Positions 37,257 through 56,599 of a stretch of 64,000 nucleotides of DNA are shown here, in pieces; within the stretch, counting starts at the first letter, position 1; each line of letters opens with the position of its first letter. A program made the position numbers and the translations under genes. Below the pieces are notes generated by a model that saw only the letters and a program-made list of their open reading frames with translations, was not told the DNA's origin and ran no database searches. Origin of the DNA: Climacium dendroides (taxonomy: Eukaryota > Streptophyta > Bryopsida > Hypnales > Climaciaceae); contig OX467084.1 of the NCBI GenBank assembly GCA_950106755.1, positions 29,949,213 through 30,013,212 on the forward strand. The letters run 5' to 3'.

Positions 37257-38109
37257 CATAACTCCCTCTGTAATATCACAAATGCTACCATTAATACTAG
37301 CAGCCCATGCTTGCTATGCTACGCATTCATTATATCACATATTAGTAAAATTTTGATATATTTGAATAGAATGCATAATAATGATTTCAATAAGTCTTTA
37401 AAATAATTATTTTAAATATTTTATAAAAATATTTTCAATCATGCATACATAGAAATCGTATTTTCACACAATGTGATATTACAGAAATAGAGTAGCAATT
37501 TGCAATCACTTTTGTAATATCACTTTTTATAAAGGGTGATATTATAGAAATAATATAGTTGTTGCAATTAAGGTAATATTAAAGAGGATCCATAGGGTGA
37601 TATTATAGAGGTAGCAAATCCATTGCTTCTCCTGGCTTTACATTTCTTTGCACTTCTATGATTTTGTACTTTTATGAGCTTTGAGCTTTCATGATTTCAA
37701 TTTTCTATTGCTACTACCAAATGATTTTGAGATATTTATTCAATGGAAGCGATTTTGGATTCCACAACAATTAAGTTGTTCACAAAGTTTTTGATATTTA
37801 TAATTTTTTCTTTTCAATTCTTCAATTTGGGTTGCCATTTTTTGTAACAATGAAGTCAAATTTCTAATGCATTCTAATGCATGTGTATCCTTTATAGTAT
37901 TTACGATTGCATATGTTTCATTCATCATTCAATAAATTTCTATTCTACATTTCAATATATGCTTACTTATAAAAAAAAATTATACAAAGATTTTAGTCAT
38001 TTTTTTTGAAGATTTATTGAATTTTTTGTTTTGCATTCTATCTAATATATAAAAATTCTTATAAAATTCTAATGATGAATGCTTAGCATAGCAAGCGCCA
38101 ACCACTAGT
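37257..38109. mobile_element. ~850-bp interspersed repeat, copy T1
   Basis: This copy is nearly identical to those at 49,497-50,364 and 50,387-51,226. It begins cataactccctctgtaatat and ends gcaagcgccaaccactagt. Subterminal inverted repeats read ACTAG, then GCTTGCTATGCTACGCATTC, on both sides, so it looks like a non-autonomous DNA transposon; the first 40 bp lie outside that inverted repeat but are shared by all copies. On its minus strand, 37,740-37,928 encodes an intact 62-residue frame (KDTHALECIRNLTSLLQKMA, then an EELKRKNYKYQKL coiled-coil-like helix). Confidence 0.75.
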
Positions 38110-40527
38110 TAGGCATGAAAAAATAGAAGTCAATAATGAAGTGGAGCATATTGAAAATAGGCAATGAAATTGATAAAGTTTTACCTTTTTTAGAACAGCT
38201 CCAATGGTATTAATTTTGATCATTTTCCACACAAAGTGGATGCAATGATGTTCCTTGATGTCCTTTGTATTCAAATCCAACAATGTTCTTTGATTCAAGT
38301 CTAAGAAAATCTCAACAAAAGATTTGTTAGAAGCAGTTCTTGTATAGTTGTAGGTTGAATTCTTTACCTTTGGTCAGGTAGAGGTTGCATTTCAATTTCC
38401 TTTCCAAGGATTGAATTGCTATATAGTCTCTAGAGCTTAATATCTTCAAATTCTTTTGCTTCAAGGTATTTGAACTAGCTTCAATTGTTGTCCATCAAGT
38501 TGTGGAGAGCCAATTTTGAATTTAATTTGAGACAAGTATATTTGGATTCTTGGGATTTATTTCAAGACAAAAGGAGTATGTAGCTAATGTAAGGGTTGCA
38601 AAGTCTGTGATTGAAATAGAAGAGAGGTTGAGAGCTCAAGAAAATTATGTAGCCAACATGAGGGTTGCAAGATCTTTGGCTTAGGCAAAAGAGAGGTTGA
38701 GAGCTCAAGGCACTAAGGTAAAAGCAAATGCATTGTTGTAACATCTGATTTGCTAACAAAATTCTATAGCTATGGACTATCTTCTGCAAATAAAAGTAGT
38801 AATGGAGTAACTTGTGTAACTTGTCTTTTGGATAGATAGTGAGGCAAAGGTTCACCCCACCTCTCCACCCAAATTAAATATATATTTTTTTAACTTTCCA
38901 ATCCAAACTCCAATCCAAACTAAATATTTTTTTAATCCTCCAACCCCAACCCAATCCAACCCTAAACATTTCCCCACCCCTAATTTGTAATTTGAGATCG
39001 ACATGGGGTTGTACAATTGATATGGAATTTTAGTGTATTACATGTATATGTCTTCTATACACATACTTGTACTTGTATCTATATATACCATATTTTTTGT
39101 ATTCATACTTGTATTCTATATATTTATATATGTATTATGTACATATATTTGTATTCATCTTTTATATATGTATTTGTACCCATCTTTTGTACAAGTATCT
39201 ATATCCGTATTCTGAATCCATATCCATATTTGTTTTCGTATGCATTTCTATATCCCAGATTGACGGCTTGGAGCTTGGTTTTATTTTTTTCCTATGAGAA
39301 GATCTACAGTTTGAATTTTTTTTAATTAAAATATGAGAGGGGGGACAAGAGGGGGTTGCATCTTTTCACCAAATAGTGGAGTTGTCGGATCTCTAAGCCT
39401 CTATAGAACAATTTTGCCTTTGTGACAACATGTTCGAAAAGACTCTATAGGCCTCACAATAGCCACATGTGTTGCTTAATAAACCCCTTAACGTAGTAGA
39501 TTTACAAACCTTGGTATTCTCCCAAAGTTAATTGTATATTGCACTTTCTTAGACAACATCCATCCATTTGTTAAAAGTGCTTTTTCTTGAATATGTATCC
39601 AAAACAATGAACATTGTATATTCGAAAGTTTTAATATAAAATCTACAAATCTAAAAGACTTCTTAGATTTCTTTTGATCCATAATTCTAAGGAAACCCTC
39701 TACTAATGTTAAATCACCATGGATCCCATATTTTTTAACATTAAAACAAATAATTTTTTAATAAACTATAAATAAATAATTTAAAATATAATTTTCTTAA
39801 AAGCATGACACAAAAATTGGGCCAATGGCATAGGACTATACTAAATTTTTACTTTTTACATTTTTTACAAATTAGAAAACTAAAAAACTATTTTTATTTT
39901 TATTTTTATTTTTTATTCATATCAAAAACTCAACCTCTCACACTGCAACAAAGCCTATAAAAGATATTGAATTTTATGGTCATTTTATGGACATTTTAAG
40001 ATAATATGTATACAAGATATTGAATTTTAAATTTTTTATAAATTAAAAAATTACTTTCACTTATATTTTCATAGTGGCAACAACACAAGGCAAACTAGTC
40101 TTACACATGAAATTAGGTTGTTTGTTTTATTTTGCTTTATTTGTTTTGTTTGACCATTGAGATAAAACAAATCATGTATCATTCAAGAACATTCTTGGTA
40201 TTAATGAAAAGCTCTTTGCAAGGAAGAGTGCATGGACTGTGTTTGGCAGCATTTGGACCTACAATGTGAAAGTTATTGAATTTCAAATTTTTAATGAATT
40301 AAAAAGTTAGCAAATACAACCTCTAATGACATGCTTGCTTGTTTATTATTTTCTCTAGTGGAATTAGCTAAGATAACAAATCCTATTTGTTACACAAATA
40401 CATTGTGCCCTATTTGTGCTACCATAGAACAATACTGAACATTTTAAACTTTGAAATTGTCCTACAAAATATTCAACTACAAAATGAAATGTTATGGTTC
40501 ATTATAAATCACATCACACAACTTCTG
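38110..40527. other. AT-rich spacer between NRPC2 and MCM4
   Basis: No gene is supported. At 38,575-38,715 the plus strand has two imperfect copies of a ~65-bp coding-like unit (EERLRAQENYVANMRVA, followed by KERLRAQG) with a stop between, perhaps a remnant of a coiled-coil protein. At 39,040-39,250 there is a degenerate TA-rich array (tatttgtattcatactt units) whose Tyr/Ile/Cys-rich frames are artefacts. Confidence 0.45.
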
Positions 40528-40635
40528 CACTTCAATTTGTAAATATACTATATATCAAATAGAGGCTCATGTATCCACATACACTTCAATTTGTAAATAT
40601 ACTATATATCAAATAGAGGCTCATGTATCCACATA
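40528..40635. repeat. Perfect tandem duplication of 54 bp
   Basis: CACTTCAATTTGTAAATATA and the following 34 bases are repeated without visible change (units start at 40528 and 40582). Identity of the two copies indicates a recent duplication, or possibly an assembly artefact. Confidence 0.85.
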
Positions 40636-41421
40636 CACCATTGTCATTACATAAGGTTGAAAGTATCAAACCCATCTTCCTTAATACTTCACATTCAACA
40701 TGATTAGAGACCTATCCATCAAATTTGAAATGATGACTACAATTTAAATATTGCAGCAAGGGCTTGTTAGAAACACATTCATTTGTTCATAGAACTTCAA
40801 TATTTTGACAAAGTATATGACATGACTTATGATATAAATCATGTCTAGAAGTCATAGAAAAATCCTTCATCGAATGTCATGTTCACCCTAAACCTTCTCT
40901 TGAGATGCTATCTTTGTTTCCACTCATTTCCAGACAAATGTTACACAAGACATTCGATTGAGAATTGTGCACAAAATTTCACCTTGACGTCATCTCTGGT
41001 TACTGCGCCATCTCATACCCGCCATTCTGTTTCAACGCTTGAAATCGGTTACAGTAGCAGCGTAAGTTGGACGAAGTCTAGTTGTTTGATGTAAATATGT
41101 AATGCTGGTAGACATAGCATAGACTTACTGATTAAAAAAGGAGTAAAGGGTATTCTGGATTTGTAGATTCTAAAACATTGGAATCCAAAGGACGTGTATC
41201 CAAGAGTACAAGACTATCCAGAAGCAGAGATGCACTACAGAGGATACGTTTTAACCTAAAATATACACGGCAACCTCTTGTGGTGATTGGCGGAAGAAAC
41301 TTCGCAACATTGTTCGTACTAAGCTTTCTTGGAAATCGCAAAAAGCCTCTAAATTGACACCTTTCGGTTGTGTCACTTCATTCAAGATAACTTTCGCCTA
41401 TTGATCTGATCAAACTGTGAC

Positions 41422-48817
<7,396 letters not shown>

Positions 48818-48823
48818 GATGAG

Positions 48824-48860
48824 CACGCTAGGGTTTAAGAATCCCCACGCTAGGGTTTAA
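48824..48860 (-). promoter_or_regulatory. Duplicated telo box in the MCM4 leader
   Basis: TTAAACCCTAGCGTG occurs twice on the coding strand (48846-48860 and 48824-48838), 22 bp apart, 7-43 bp upstream of the MCM4 start codon. The AAACCCTA core is the telo box known from plant proliferation genes. The exact 15-bp repeat suggests a local duplication that doubled the site. Confidence 0.65.
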
Positions 48861-49091
48861 TCCCAACTGACCCAGAATGCGCAGAAGCTCCTGATCCTCG
48901 CCAAAACGCCAGAAGCGGGGCAATTTGGGAAGTAGGACTGCGCATTCACAACATCAACCTTCAGCTGGAAATGTCAGTAGCTTGCTACGTTCACTACAAT
49001 CGCGCGGTTGTCAAAACGCATCCTGGAGGCACCGTTCCGCCATCGCCGAGGCATTCTGGAACTAACAAAACTGGAGGCTGGAGTTCCCAAA

Positions 49092-49115
49092 GGCGGGAAG
49101 ATGGGTTTTCCCGCC
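49092..49115 (-). promoter_or_regulatory. Inverted pair of E2F sites upstream of MCM4
   Basis: GGCGGGAA (49092-49099) and TTTCCCGCC (49107-49115) are two opposed E2F consensus sites 7 bp apart, about 275-300 bp upstream of the MCM4 ATG. MCM genes are classic E2F targets activated at the G1/S transition in plants and animals. The sites fall in the expected promoter window; binding itself is inferred. Confidence 0.7.
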
Positions 49116-49199
49116 ACAATTCGCCAGTAGAAACTGGCCTACGTGGCAGACAAAGTCCACAACCCAAACTGCCAACGACTTGAGCAATTTTTTTCTCAT

Positions 49200-49496
49200 G
49201 TTTTTCTTGAAATCAGATGGAATGTAACTGTAGGATCTTGAATTTCACATTGAGAGTGAACATCTCAAAAAAGTTCAGGTTATTTGACCACATGGTTTAG
49301 GGGATATTTGTATTTGAAGTTTTATTTAGGTCAATGGACAAGGCAAAGCACTTTGAAGAAGCACGTCTTTGTGAGAATATTTTGAAATGATGCATTTTTG
49401 TGCTCAGTAATAGATAAGAGAGTTGAGAATGTAAGCTTACATGTAAAATTTCATAGCATTCTAAGTATTTTTCAATTCATGGTGGAGCTTCCAATG
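49200..49496. other. AT-rich spacer upstream of the MCM4 promoter
   Basis: Composition drops abruptly to AT-rich at about 49,185, immediately outside the MCM4 promoter. I see no gene or defined repeat before copy T2 begins. Confidence 0.5.
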
Positions 49497-50364
49497 CACA
49501 ACTCCCTCTGTAATATCACAAATGCTACCATTAATACTAGCAGCCCATGCTTGCTATGCTACGCATTCATTTTATCACATATTAGTAAAATTTTGATATA
49601 TTTGAATAGAATGCATAATAATGATTTCAATAAGTCTTTAAAATAATTATTTTAAATATTTTGTAAAAATATTTTCAATCATGCATACATAGAAATCGTA
49701 TTTTCACACAATATGATATTACAAAAATAGAGTAGCAGTTTGCAATCACTTTTGTAATATCACTTTTTACAAAGGGTGATATTATAGAAATAATATAGTT
49801 GTTGCAAGTAAGGTGATATTAAAAAGGATCCATAGGGTGATATTAAAGAGGATCCATAGGGTGATATTATAGAGGTAGCAAATCCATTGCTTCTCCTGGC
49901 TTTACATTTCTTTGCACTTCTATGATTTTGTACTTTTGTGAGCTTTGAGCTTTCATGATTTCAATTACTACCAAATGATTTTGAGAAATTTATTCAATGG
50001 AAGCGATTTTGGATTCCACAACAATTAAGTTGTGCACAAAGTTTTTGAGATTTATAAGTTTTTTTTTTTTAATTCTTCAATTTGGGTTGCCATTTTTTGT
50101 AACAATGGAGTCAAATTTCTAATGCATTCTAATGTATGTGTATCTTTTATAGTATTTACCATTGCATATGTTTCATTCATCATTCAATAAATTTCTATTC
50201 TACATTTCAATATATGCTTACTTATAAAAAAAATTATACAAAGATTTTAGTCATTTTTATTTGAAGATTTATTGAAATTTTTGCTTTACATTCTATCTAA
50301 TATATAAAAATTCTTATAAAATTCTAATGATGAATGCGTAGCATAGCAAGCGCCAACCACTAGT
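49497..50364. mobile_element. ~850-bp interspersed repeat, copy T2
   Basis: Very similar to T1 end to end, including the cacaactccctctgtaatat start and gcaagcgccaaccactagt end. It carries an internal 25-bp duplication (gtgatattaaagaggatcca) near 49,815-49,865. The minus-strand frame is kept for the first half (KDTHTLECIRNLTPLLQKMA) and then hits a stop where T1 continues. Confidence 0.75.
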
Positions 50365-50386
50365 CATACTATCATACTACTAAAAT

Positions 50387-51226
50387 CATAAGTCCCTCTG
50401 TAATATCACAAATGCTACCATTAATACTAGCAGCCCATGCTTGCTATGCTACGCATTCATTGTATCACATATTAGTAAAAACTTGATATATTTGAATAGA
50501 ATGCATAATAATGATTTCAATAAGTCTTTAAAATAATTATTTTAATTATTTTATAAAAATATTTCCAATCATGCATACATAGAAATCATATTTTTACACA
50601 ATGTGATATTACTAAAATAGAGTAGCAATTCACAATCACCTCCATAATATCACTTTTTACAAAGGATGATATTATAGAAATAATATAGTCGTTGCAATTG
50701 AGGTGATATTAAAGAGGATCAATATGGTGATATTATAAAGGTAGCAATTCCATTGCTTTTCTTGGCTTTATATTTCTTTTGCATTTCTATAATTTTGTGC
50801 TTTTGTGAGCTTTGAGCTTCTAATTTCAATTTTCTATTGCTACTACCAAATGATTTGAGAAATTTATTAAATTGAACCAATTTTGGATTTCACAACAATT
50901 AAATTGTTCATGAAGCTTTTGAGATTTACAAGTTTTTCCTTGAAATTCTTCTATTTGGGTTGCCATTGTTTATAACAATGGAGTCAAATTTCTAATGCAT
51001 TCTAATGTATGTGTATCTTTTACCATATTCATCATTGCATGTATTTCATTCATTAAATTTCTATTGTTTATTTCAATATATGCTTATTTATAAAAAAATA
51101 TATAGTGTATAATAAATATTTATATAGTGTGTAATGATGAATAATTAATATGGGATCCCTTAAAACCTTAAAATTCTTATGAAATTCTAATGGTGAATGC
51201 GTAGCATAGCAAGTGCCAACCGCTAC
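50387..51226. mobile_element. ~850-bp interspersed repeat, copy T3
   Basis: A third, more diverged copy in the same orientation as T2 and only about 22 bp from it, so the two form a near-tandem pair. It starts cataagtccctctgtaatat and ends near gcaagtgccaaccgctac. The minus-strand peptide is still recognisable (KDTHTLECIRNLTPLL, stop, MATQIEEF). Confidence 0.7.
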
Positions 51227-51386
51227 TATAGTATTTTTCTAATTTTTCATTTTGAAAACAAAATTACTATGAATGTTTTTGGCGAAGATTATGTTTGTCC
51301 CATTCTTGATATATAGGCAAACCATTTCAAACCATAGAATGGTTACAAAACCAATGTAAATGATTATTATGACTTTCAATGTACAA

Positions 51387-52254
51387 TCGGGTCCAGTTCA
51401 TTCACGAACTGCCTATTTGAGCCATTCAATTTTTTTTGTACAATGTGGATTTAAATTGTTTTATTTTGGTGAACATAATTATCATTGCATCCTTACACAA
51501 ACCCAATGAAGCATACCAAACTTCACTTCCAAAAAACCAAAATTCTATTTTTGGTGAATTTTTTAATTTAATTTTCATGATAAAATAAGATAATTCATTG
51601 ACAAACATTGGTGATGAAATTTTTCAATTTGATTGCATAGATATGTAGGAAACATCCATACACACATCTTCCCTTTGATGAGTATCTATGAAAAAAGTTT
51701 TATAATTCCTTATATAGAGATTTCAATGTTGGTGTGACAATGTCCTAATTTCGAAGAATAGGTTTCTCTTTATTGTAATTTGATTTTTTTTGTTTGTTCT
51801 TTACACGATAACTAATTTTATAACATTTAAGCATGATGGTACAATTACTTTGCCAAAATCTAATTAAAATGTAGAGATATTCATTTTTTCAAAGTTTGGT
51901 CATATGACACTTTTTATTGAACTCTTTATTGCTCATTGGTTTGTTACTTAAGGGAATGTTTTCTAATATGAAAGATGTGCATGTAGATGTTCCCTACATA
52001 TCTACCAATTGGATTAAAAAAATTCATCATCAATTCATCATCAAAAAATATTATGTAAAACCATAAAAATTGACTTTAAAAATTCAACAAAATGAATATT
52101 TGCTTTTTTGAAATTGAAATTTGGTATGCTTTATTGAGAGAAGGTAAGAATTGGGTATTAATTATGCAAGACAAAATATGACAATTTTAGTTATATATTA
52201 TATACAAATCTTTGAATGGCTCCAACAAGCAGTTCATAAATGAACTGAACCTGA
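51387..52254. mobile_element. Q-family MITE, complete copy
   Basis: Imperfect terminal inverted repeats of about 43 bp start TCGGGTCCAGTTCATTCACG on the left and, inward from the right, TCAGGTTCAGTTCATTTATG. Both continue through GAACTG to a shared GAGCCATTCAA. The 868-bp interior is AT-rich and non-coding. Partial relatives lie at 6,580-7,168 and near 23,150. No clear target duplication was found. Confidence 0.65.
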
Positions 52255-53135
52255 CTAAACATGTTGTAATCATTGTATGCTTTCAATATACACCTACCGG
52301 AAATTTCTATTGTTTTTGCAATCATGTTGTACATAAGATGTTACCTACATAAGAGTTGATTGAAAATTGAGCAACCTAAACTGCAATAATGGGATGCCTT
52401 AAACTACACTACATCACTTAATTTAATTTGAAAAATTCCACAAGGTGGAGTTTAACCCATAATTTGATTAAACTATTGCCATTGGATTCATTACACAATT
52501 TAATTTTTTAAATTTTTTAAAAATTCAAAAATTGAGAATGGGAAGCTCAAAAAAGAGGGATACTTAATCAAAATATGGTCACTTGGGTCATTAGGGTTGA
52601 AGGTAACTACACCTGAAATTGATAATTCCTAAAAACCAACCTCTATTTTTAAAGGAAAATTCAACATGGAAGATATCTATAATGGTGAGTATTAGAAAAA
52701 CAAGTGTAAGGTGAAGCTAGGGGCCATTTAGGGTAGCGAGTAGCTCTATTTATAATATTGTGAAGGTAGCGATCTTACAAGTGGTCAATTTTGGATATAC
52801 TTCCTCTTGTATTAACTTCTTGTTGACAGGGCATCGTTTGGCATGTTTTGACATTGCTAAGGTATACAACCTATTTCCAATCAAGGCTCCATTTGTACAA
52901 CATCATATTCCCCTCATTCATGAAAAAGATCAAGAACAAGCCAATCTATAATTTGCACTTTTTTCATTTCTAATAATTCCAAACTTGATTAAAAAATAAA
53001 AAAATTAGTGCAATCTTTACTATTTCTATTCCCTTACTCAAGATAATTATGCCCTCAACTATTGCTCAATTAGACATATGAAAAAATACTTAACATTGTT
53101 GGAAATAGGTCATATATCTTAATGTCATTTGTGCA

Positions 53136-54070
53136 TTAACCCCTAAAGCCCCAAGGGTATTTTCTGTCAAAAACCACTTAGAACTACCACTTTTGCTACA
53201 TTCACCTAAGAAAACCAAAAAAATAAGTTTTTTCAAAATCCAACTGTAGGATCTTGTACTTAATTTGTTTGAAAACATGTGGTAAAAATTTCATCAAATT
53301 TGACAACATAGATTGCAAGATATTTGCATCCAAAGTAAAGAATACAAGTCTTTTTGCAACTTGCTTGAATAGATTTTTTGGCTTTGAATCTTTTTAATCT
53401 TTTTAACTAAAAAATTTTGCACTATTAATTTTGATTTTCTAAGTTTTTATGTTGAATAGTTGAGTTGAGAATCTAAGGAAAAAAATTCAACAAAAAAACA
53501 CTTAATTTTCACTCATTAAAAAATTGTTAAGTAAAAGTAGTTAAAGATTGAAGGAAAAACTAAATCATTAATAACTTTACAATGGAATCAATATACGATA
53601 ATCCCAACAGTGAGATTGTTTTAGAAAGCAAGCCTAACCTTGTCTAAGAATTTTTTTTTTTAAATTGTAAAAATTGCATTCACAAATGAATCCTATAAGT
53701 TATTTTTTTAAGAAGATGCTTAGATTGCCAAAAAATTAAGATTGTCCATAACTTTCTCATAACTAGTCCAAATCCAAATGGAATGAATCAAAGCTTCAAA
53801 TTGTAGACAAAAATATAAGATTTTAGGAAAAAAATATTTTGACTTTTTCTGATTTTTTTTGTGTTGCCTGTTGACTTTTGTTTTTGGCTTATTGTGCCAT
53901 AACTTTTTCTTCTGAGGACCAATTGAAACAAAAACTATATATTCACAAAGCTCTTGGCAAACTCCACACCCTCAAAAAATTTCAAAAACATTCACTATAA
54001 ATTGAGACAATAGGAACCTACTCGGACCCAAATTGTCCCCCGAGGGGACAAATGGTCTTTTAGGGGTTAA
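53136..54070. mobile_element. TTAA-flanked MITE, copy P3
   Basis: TTAA bounds both ends (53136-53139 and 54067-54070). Termini are CCCCTAAAGCCCCAAGG on the left and, inward from the right, CCCCTAAAAGACCATTTG. At 927 bp it is the longest member. Its right half is the reverse complement of P1's left half, including the blocks around TGTCCC(C)T and CAAATGGAATGAATCAAAGC. No transposase frame is present. Confidence 0.7.
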
Positions 54071-56560
54071 ATGGTTTGGGGCATCACCTATGTGACACTT
54101 TTAGCTTCCTACACCTTGCATCTTTGAAAATTTGTAACTAATTCACAATGCTTCCAAAAATTATGGAACCACTTGCATTTTGATTCATAGACCTTAATCA
54201 ATGTGCAAAAATTGGTTTCATTTTTTAAAACATATTGATTATGCTACAAAGCTTATTTGTGTGATTTTAGATGTAGTTACCTTACTACATCAATATATGA
54301 CCCAAATATGTTTGCATGTGGAGATGAAGTACGAAAAGATTTAAAACCATTAAGTTATTGCGCATAAGTAGAATCAAAATTTTAATTGTCGATTACTTTT
54401 AGCTTGTATGCAAATGATATTATAAAAATTATGTTTAAATAATATCATATTTTTGGGGGCTTTTTTGGAATTTTCACAAATTTTAAAAATCCAAACTTGA
54501 AAAAAATTTGAAAGATTTTAGAATTTTAAGAAAAATGATCCTTTGGAGGTTAAAATAGATGTCAAAATGACCCCTTAGGGGCTTTTAAATTATCCCTTGC
54601 TCTAAAAAGTGCTATTTAAAATATTATTTGTAGTTATTATCAAGATTTCAAGATTTCAAGTTTCCAATTTGTTTTTATATTCAAAGTGAATGTTTGGCAT
54701 AATATATAGACATTATTTAGAGGTCTATTGAATTTTTTGATTCCAATCGTTATGGATACTTTTATATAAAAAAATTAAAACACAATGCTAATAGTTTAGC
54801 CAAAATATATATATTTTTTAAATCACTAATGATAGAATCAAATAAGTACTTAGAATCTCCAATGATCAAGAATTGTTCCTTGTAATTTTTCTTGCAATCT
54901 TTCAAATTCTTAATAAAAGTCCATACTTTACAAATCGTTTTTTTAATCAATCTTTCTTTAAATACAGCTAAATTGTTGTAATGAAATACTTTTATATGAA
55001 TAAATATAGGTTTTATAAATGTATTTTTGGTATTTATTTTTGTATTAAATATCAAAGAATTTTTAATCATTTATGTTTCAATTGTAGCCATCATAATTTA
55101 TGACCTTTTATGAAATCCAAATGTGTCTTTGGGATTAGATGAAGCAATGGGCATTATTAGAATGGTACAAATGGTACCTCTAGGAGATACAAATCAAGAT
55201 TTAGGGTAGAACTTCACAAAAAAAGACAAAAGATTTATGGAATTCTACATAGAAGTTTGCAATATTTGCTGCAAACGAATTATAGTTGTTGGCCATTGAA
55301 ATTTTAGGGAGAGGTTAGTGAAAATGATGAAGGAAATTTTGAAAATTTTGAAAACTTGATTTTAACATTAGATTTTTACTTTTGAGTTGCTTTTAGTTTG
55401 ACAAAAAGACAAAGCTACTTCATAAAAGGTAATTTTTGCATAGAACTTAGAGAAATACGTATACATCAAGAACTCGTTAAAAGAAACTTTCAATTTTGAA
55501 AAATTTTATTTTGTTTTTTGGGTCTAACACAACTTAGAAGTCTACCTATAGTATCTACAACCAAGTTATATTTTTAGCTTGTACATTGTACACTTCTACC
55601 TATAGTATTGACAACCAAGTAATACATTTAGCTTATAAAACAATCAAAGAATGTGACCATTTTGTACACTAACACTATATCCATTATAGGAAAATGATGT
55701 GGGCACTTTTATGATTAAGATGCCCCAATATAGATGCATTTTTAGTTGAACTTAGAAGTGACCTCGTGACAATCACTTATAGACTTTTATAAAGGCAAAT
55801 TACTTCAAAAATTCTTACTTTGTGAGCAAAATATGATTATATTTCTTTTTGCTTTATTTCAAGGTAGTATCACAAAGTTTTGTATATGGGTTCCAATTTT
55901 TTCATTTTGGAGAAGGAGCCTATTTATTTTTCAATATTCTTGTGATGTTTGGGTGGTACTTGATGATATCTATATGAAAACTAGGTAATACCTAGGTAAA
56001 ATTTGTCTACTAGTCTCAAAATACAACAATAATCTAGCTATTTTGACCCCCAAAATGAAAATTTCCTTTCCGAAAAATAGCCACATCTTTTGGTTGGTTG
56101 CGAAAAATTGTACACAAAAAAAACTTTGGTGGATTTGTAATGACACAAAGCCCTTTGTTGTAGTAGCAAATTTATTTGAGGTGTCTTGAAGTATTTTTTT
56201 TCTTTATAACTAATTATCTCTAAGTATATCCCAAATCTTCTTTTCCTATCTTAATTTTACTTTTATAACTTCAAAATCTTTTTTTCAAACAATTTGAAAT
56301 TTTGGCACCACTTTACATATCTTGTGAAAAAATTGCATAACAAATTTTAAATCAATCAAAGCTATTTTCCATATTTAATAACAAAATTAACACACTTGAC
56401 TTATAAATTATTGCTACTACTTTATAACTTTCTCCCAATTGTTATTTTGCATATAACTAATTGAAATTAAGTCCAAAGCTCATGAAATTTTAATAGAATG
56501 CTTATGAAGAGGTAATGCATGTGCCATCACCAAATATCATAACCATAGAATAAAAAACTC
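54071..56560. other. Gene-free AT-rich spacer
   Basis: No gene is supported. A palindromic fragment ccccttaggggc near 54,573 resembles a P-family end without a partner. A minus-strand frame at 54,762-55,070 is Lys/Ile/Phe-rich and fits AT-rich chance. Confidence 0.45.
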
Positions 56561-56599
56561 TTATAGTACGTGTTCATTACAAAAAATCTGGACCAGAAA

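Noticed and set aside
37257..38109. Helitron interpretation of the T repeat (CTAG before T at its right end)
   Set aside because: There is no terminal hairpin near the CTAG, no TC start after an A common to the copies, and there is a subterminal inverted repeat, which Helitrons lack.
39017..39325. Overlapping Tyr/Ile/Cys-rich plus-strand frames
   Set aside because: They are produced in several frames by a degenerate TA-rich tandem array and have no protein-like composition.
54762..55070. 102-codon minus-strand open frame
   Set aside because: Lys/Ile/Phe/Asn-rich composition is what AT-rich intergenic DNA gives by chance; no motif or conservation is visible.
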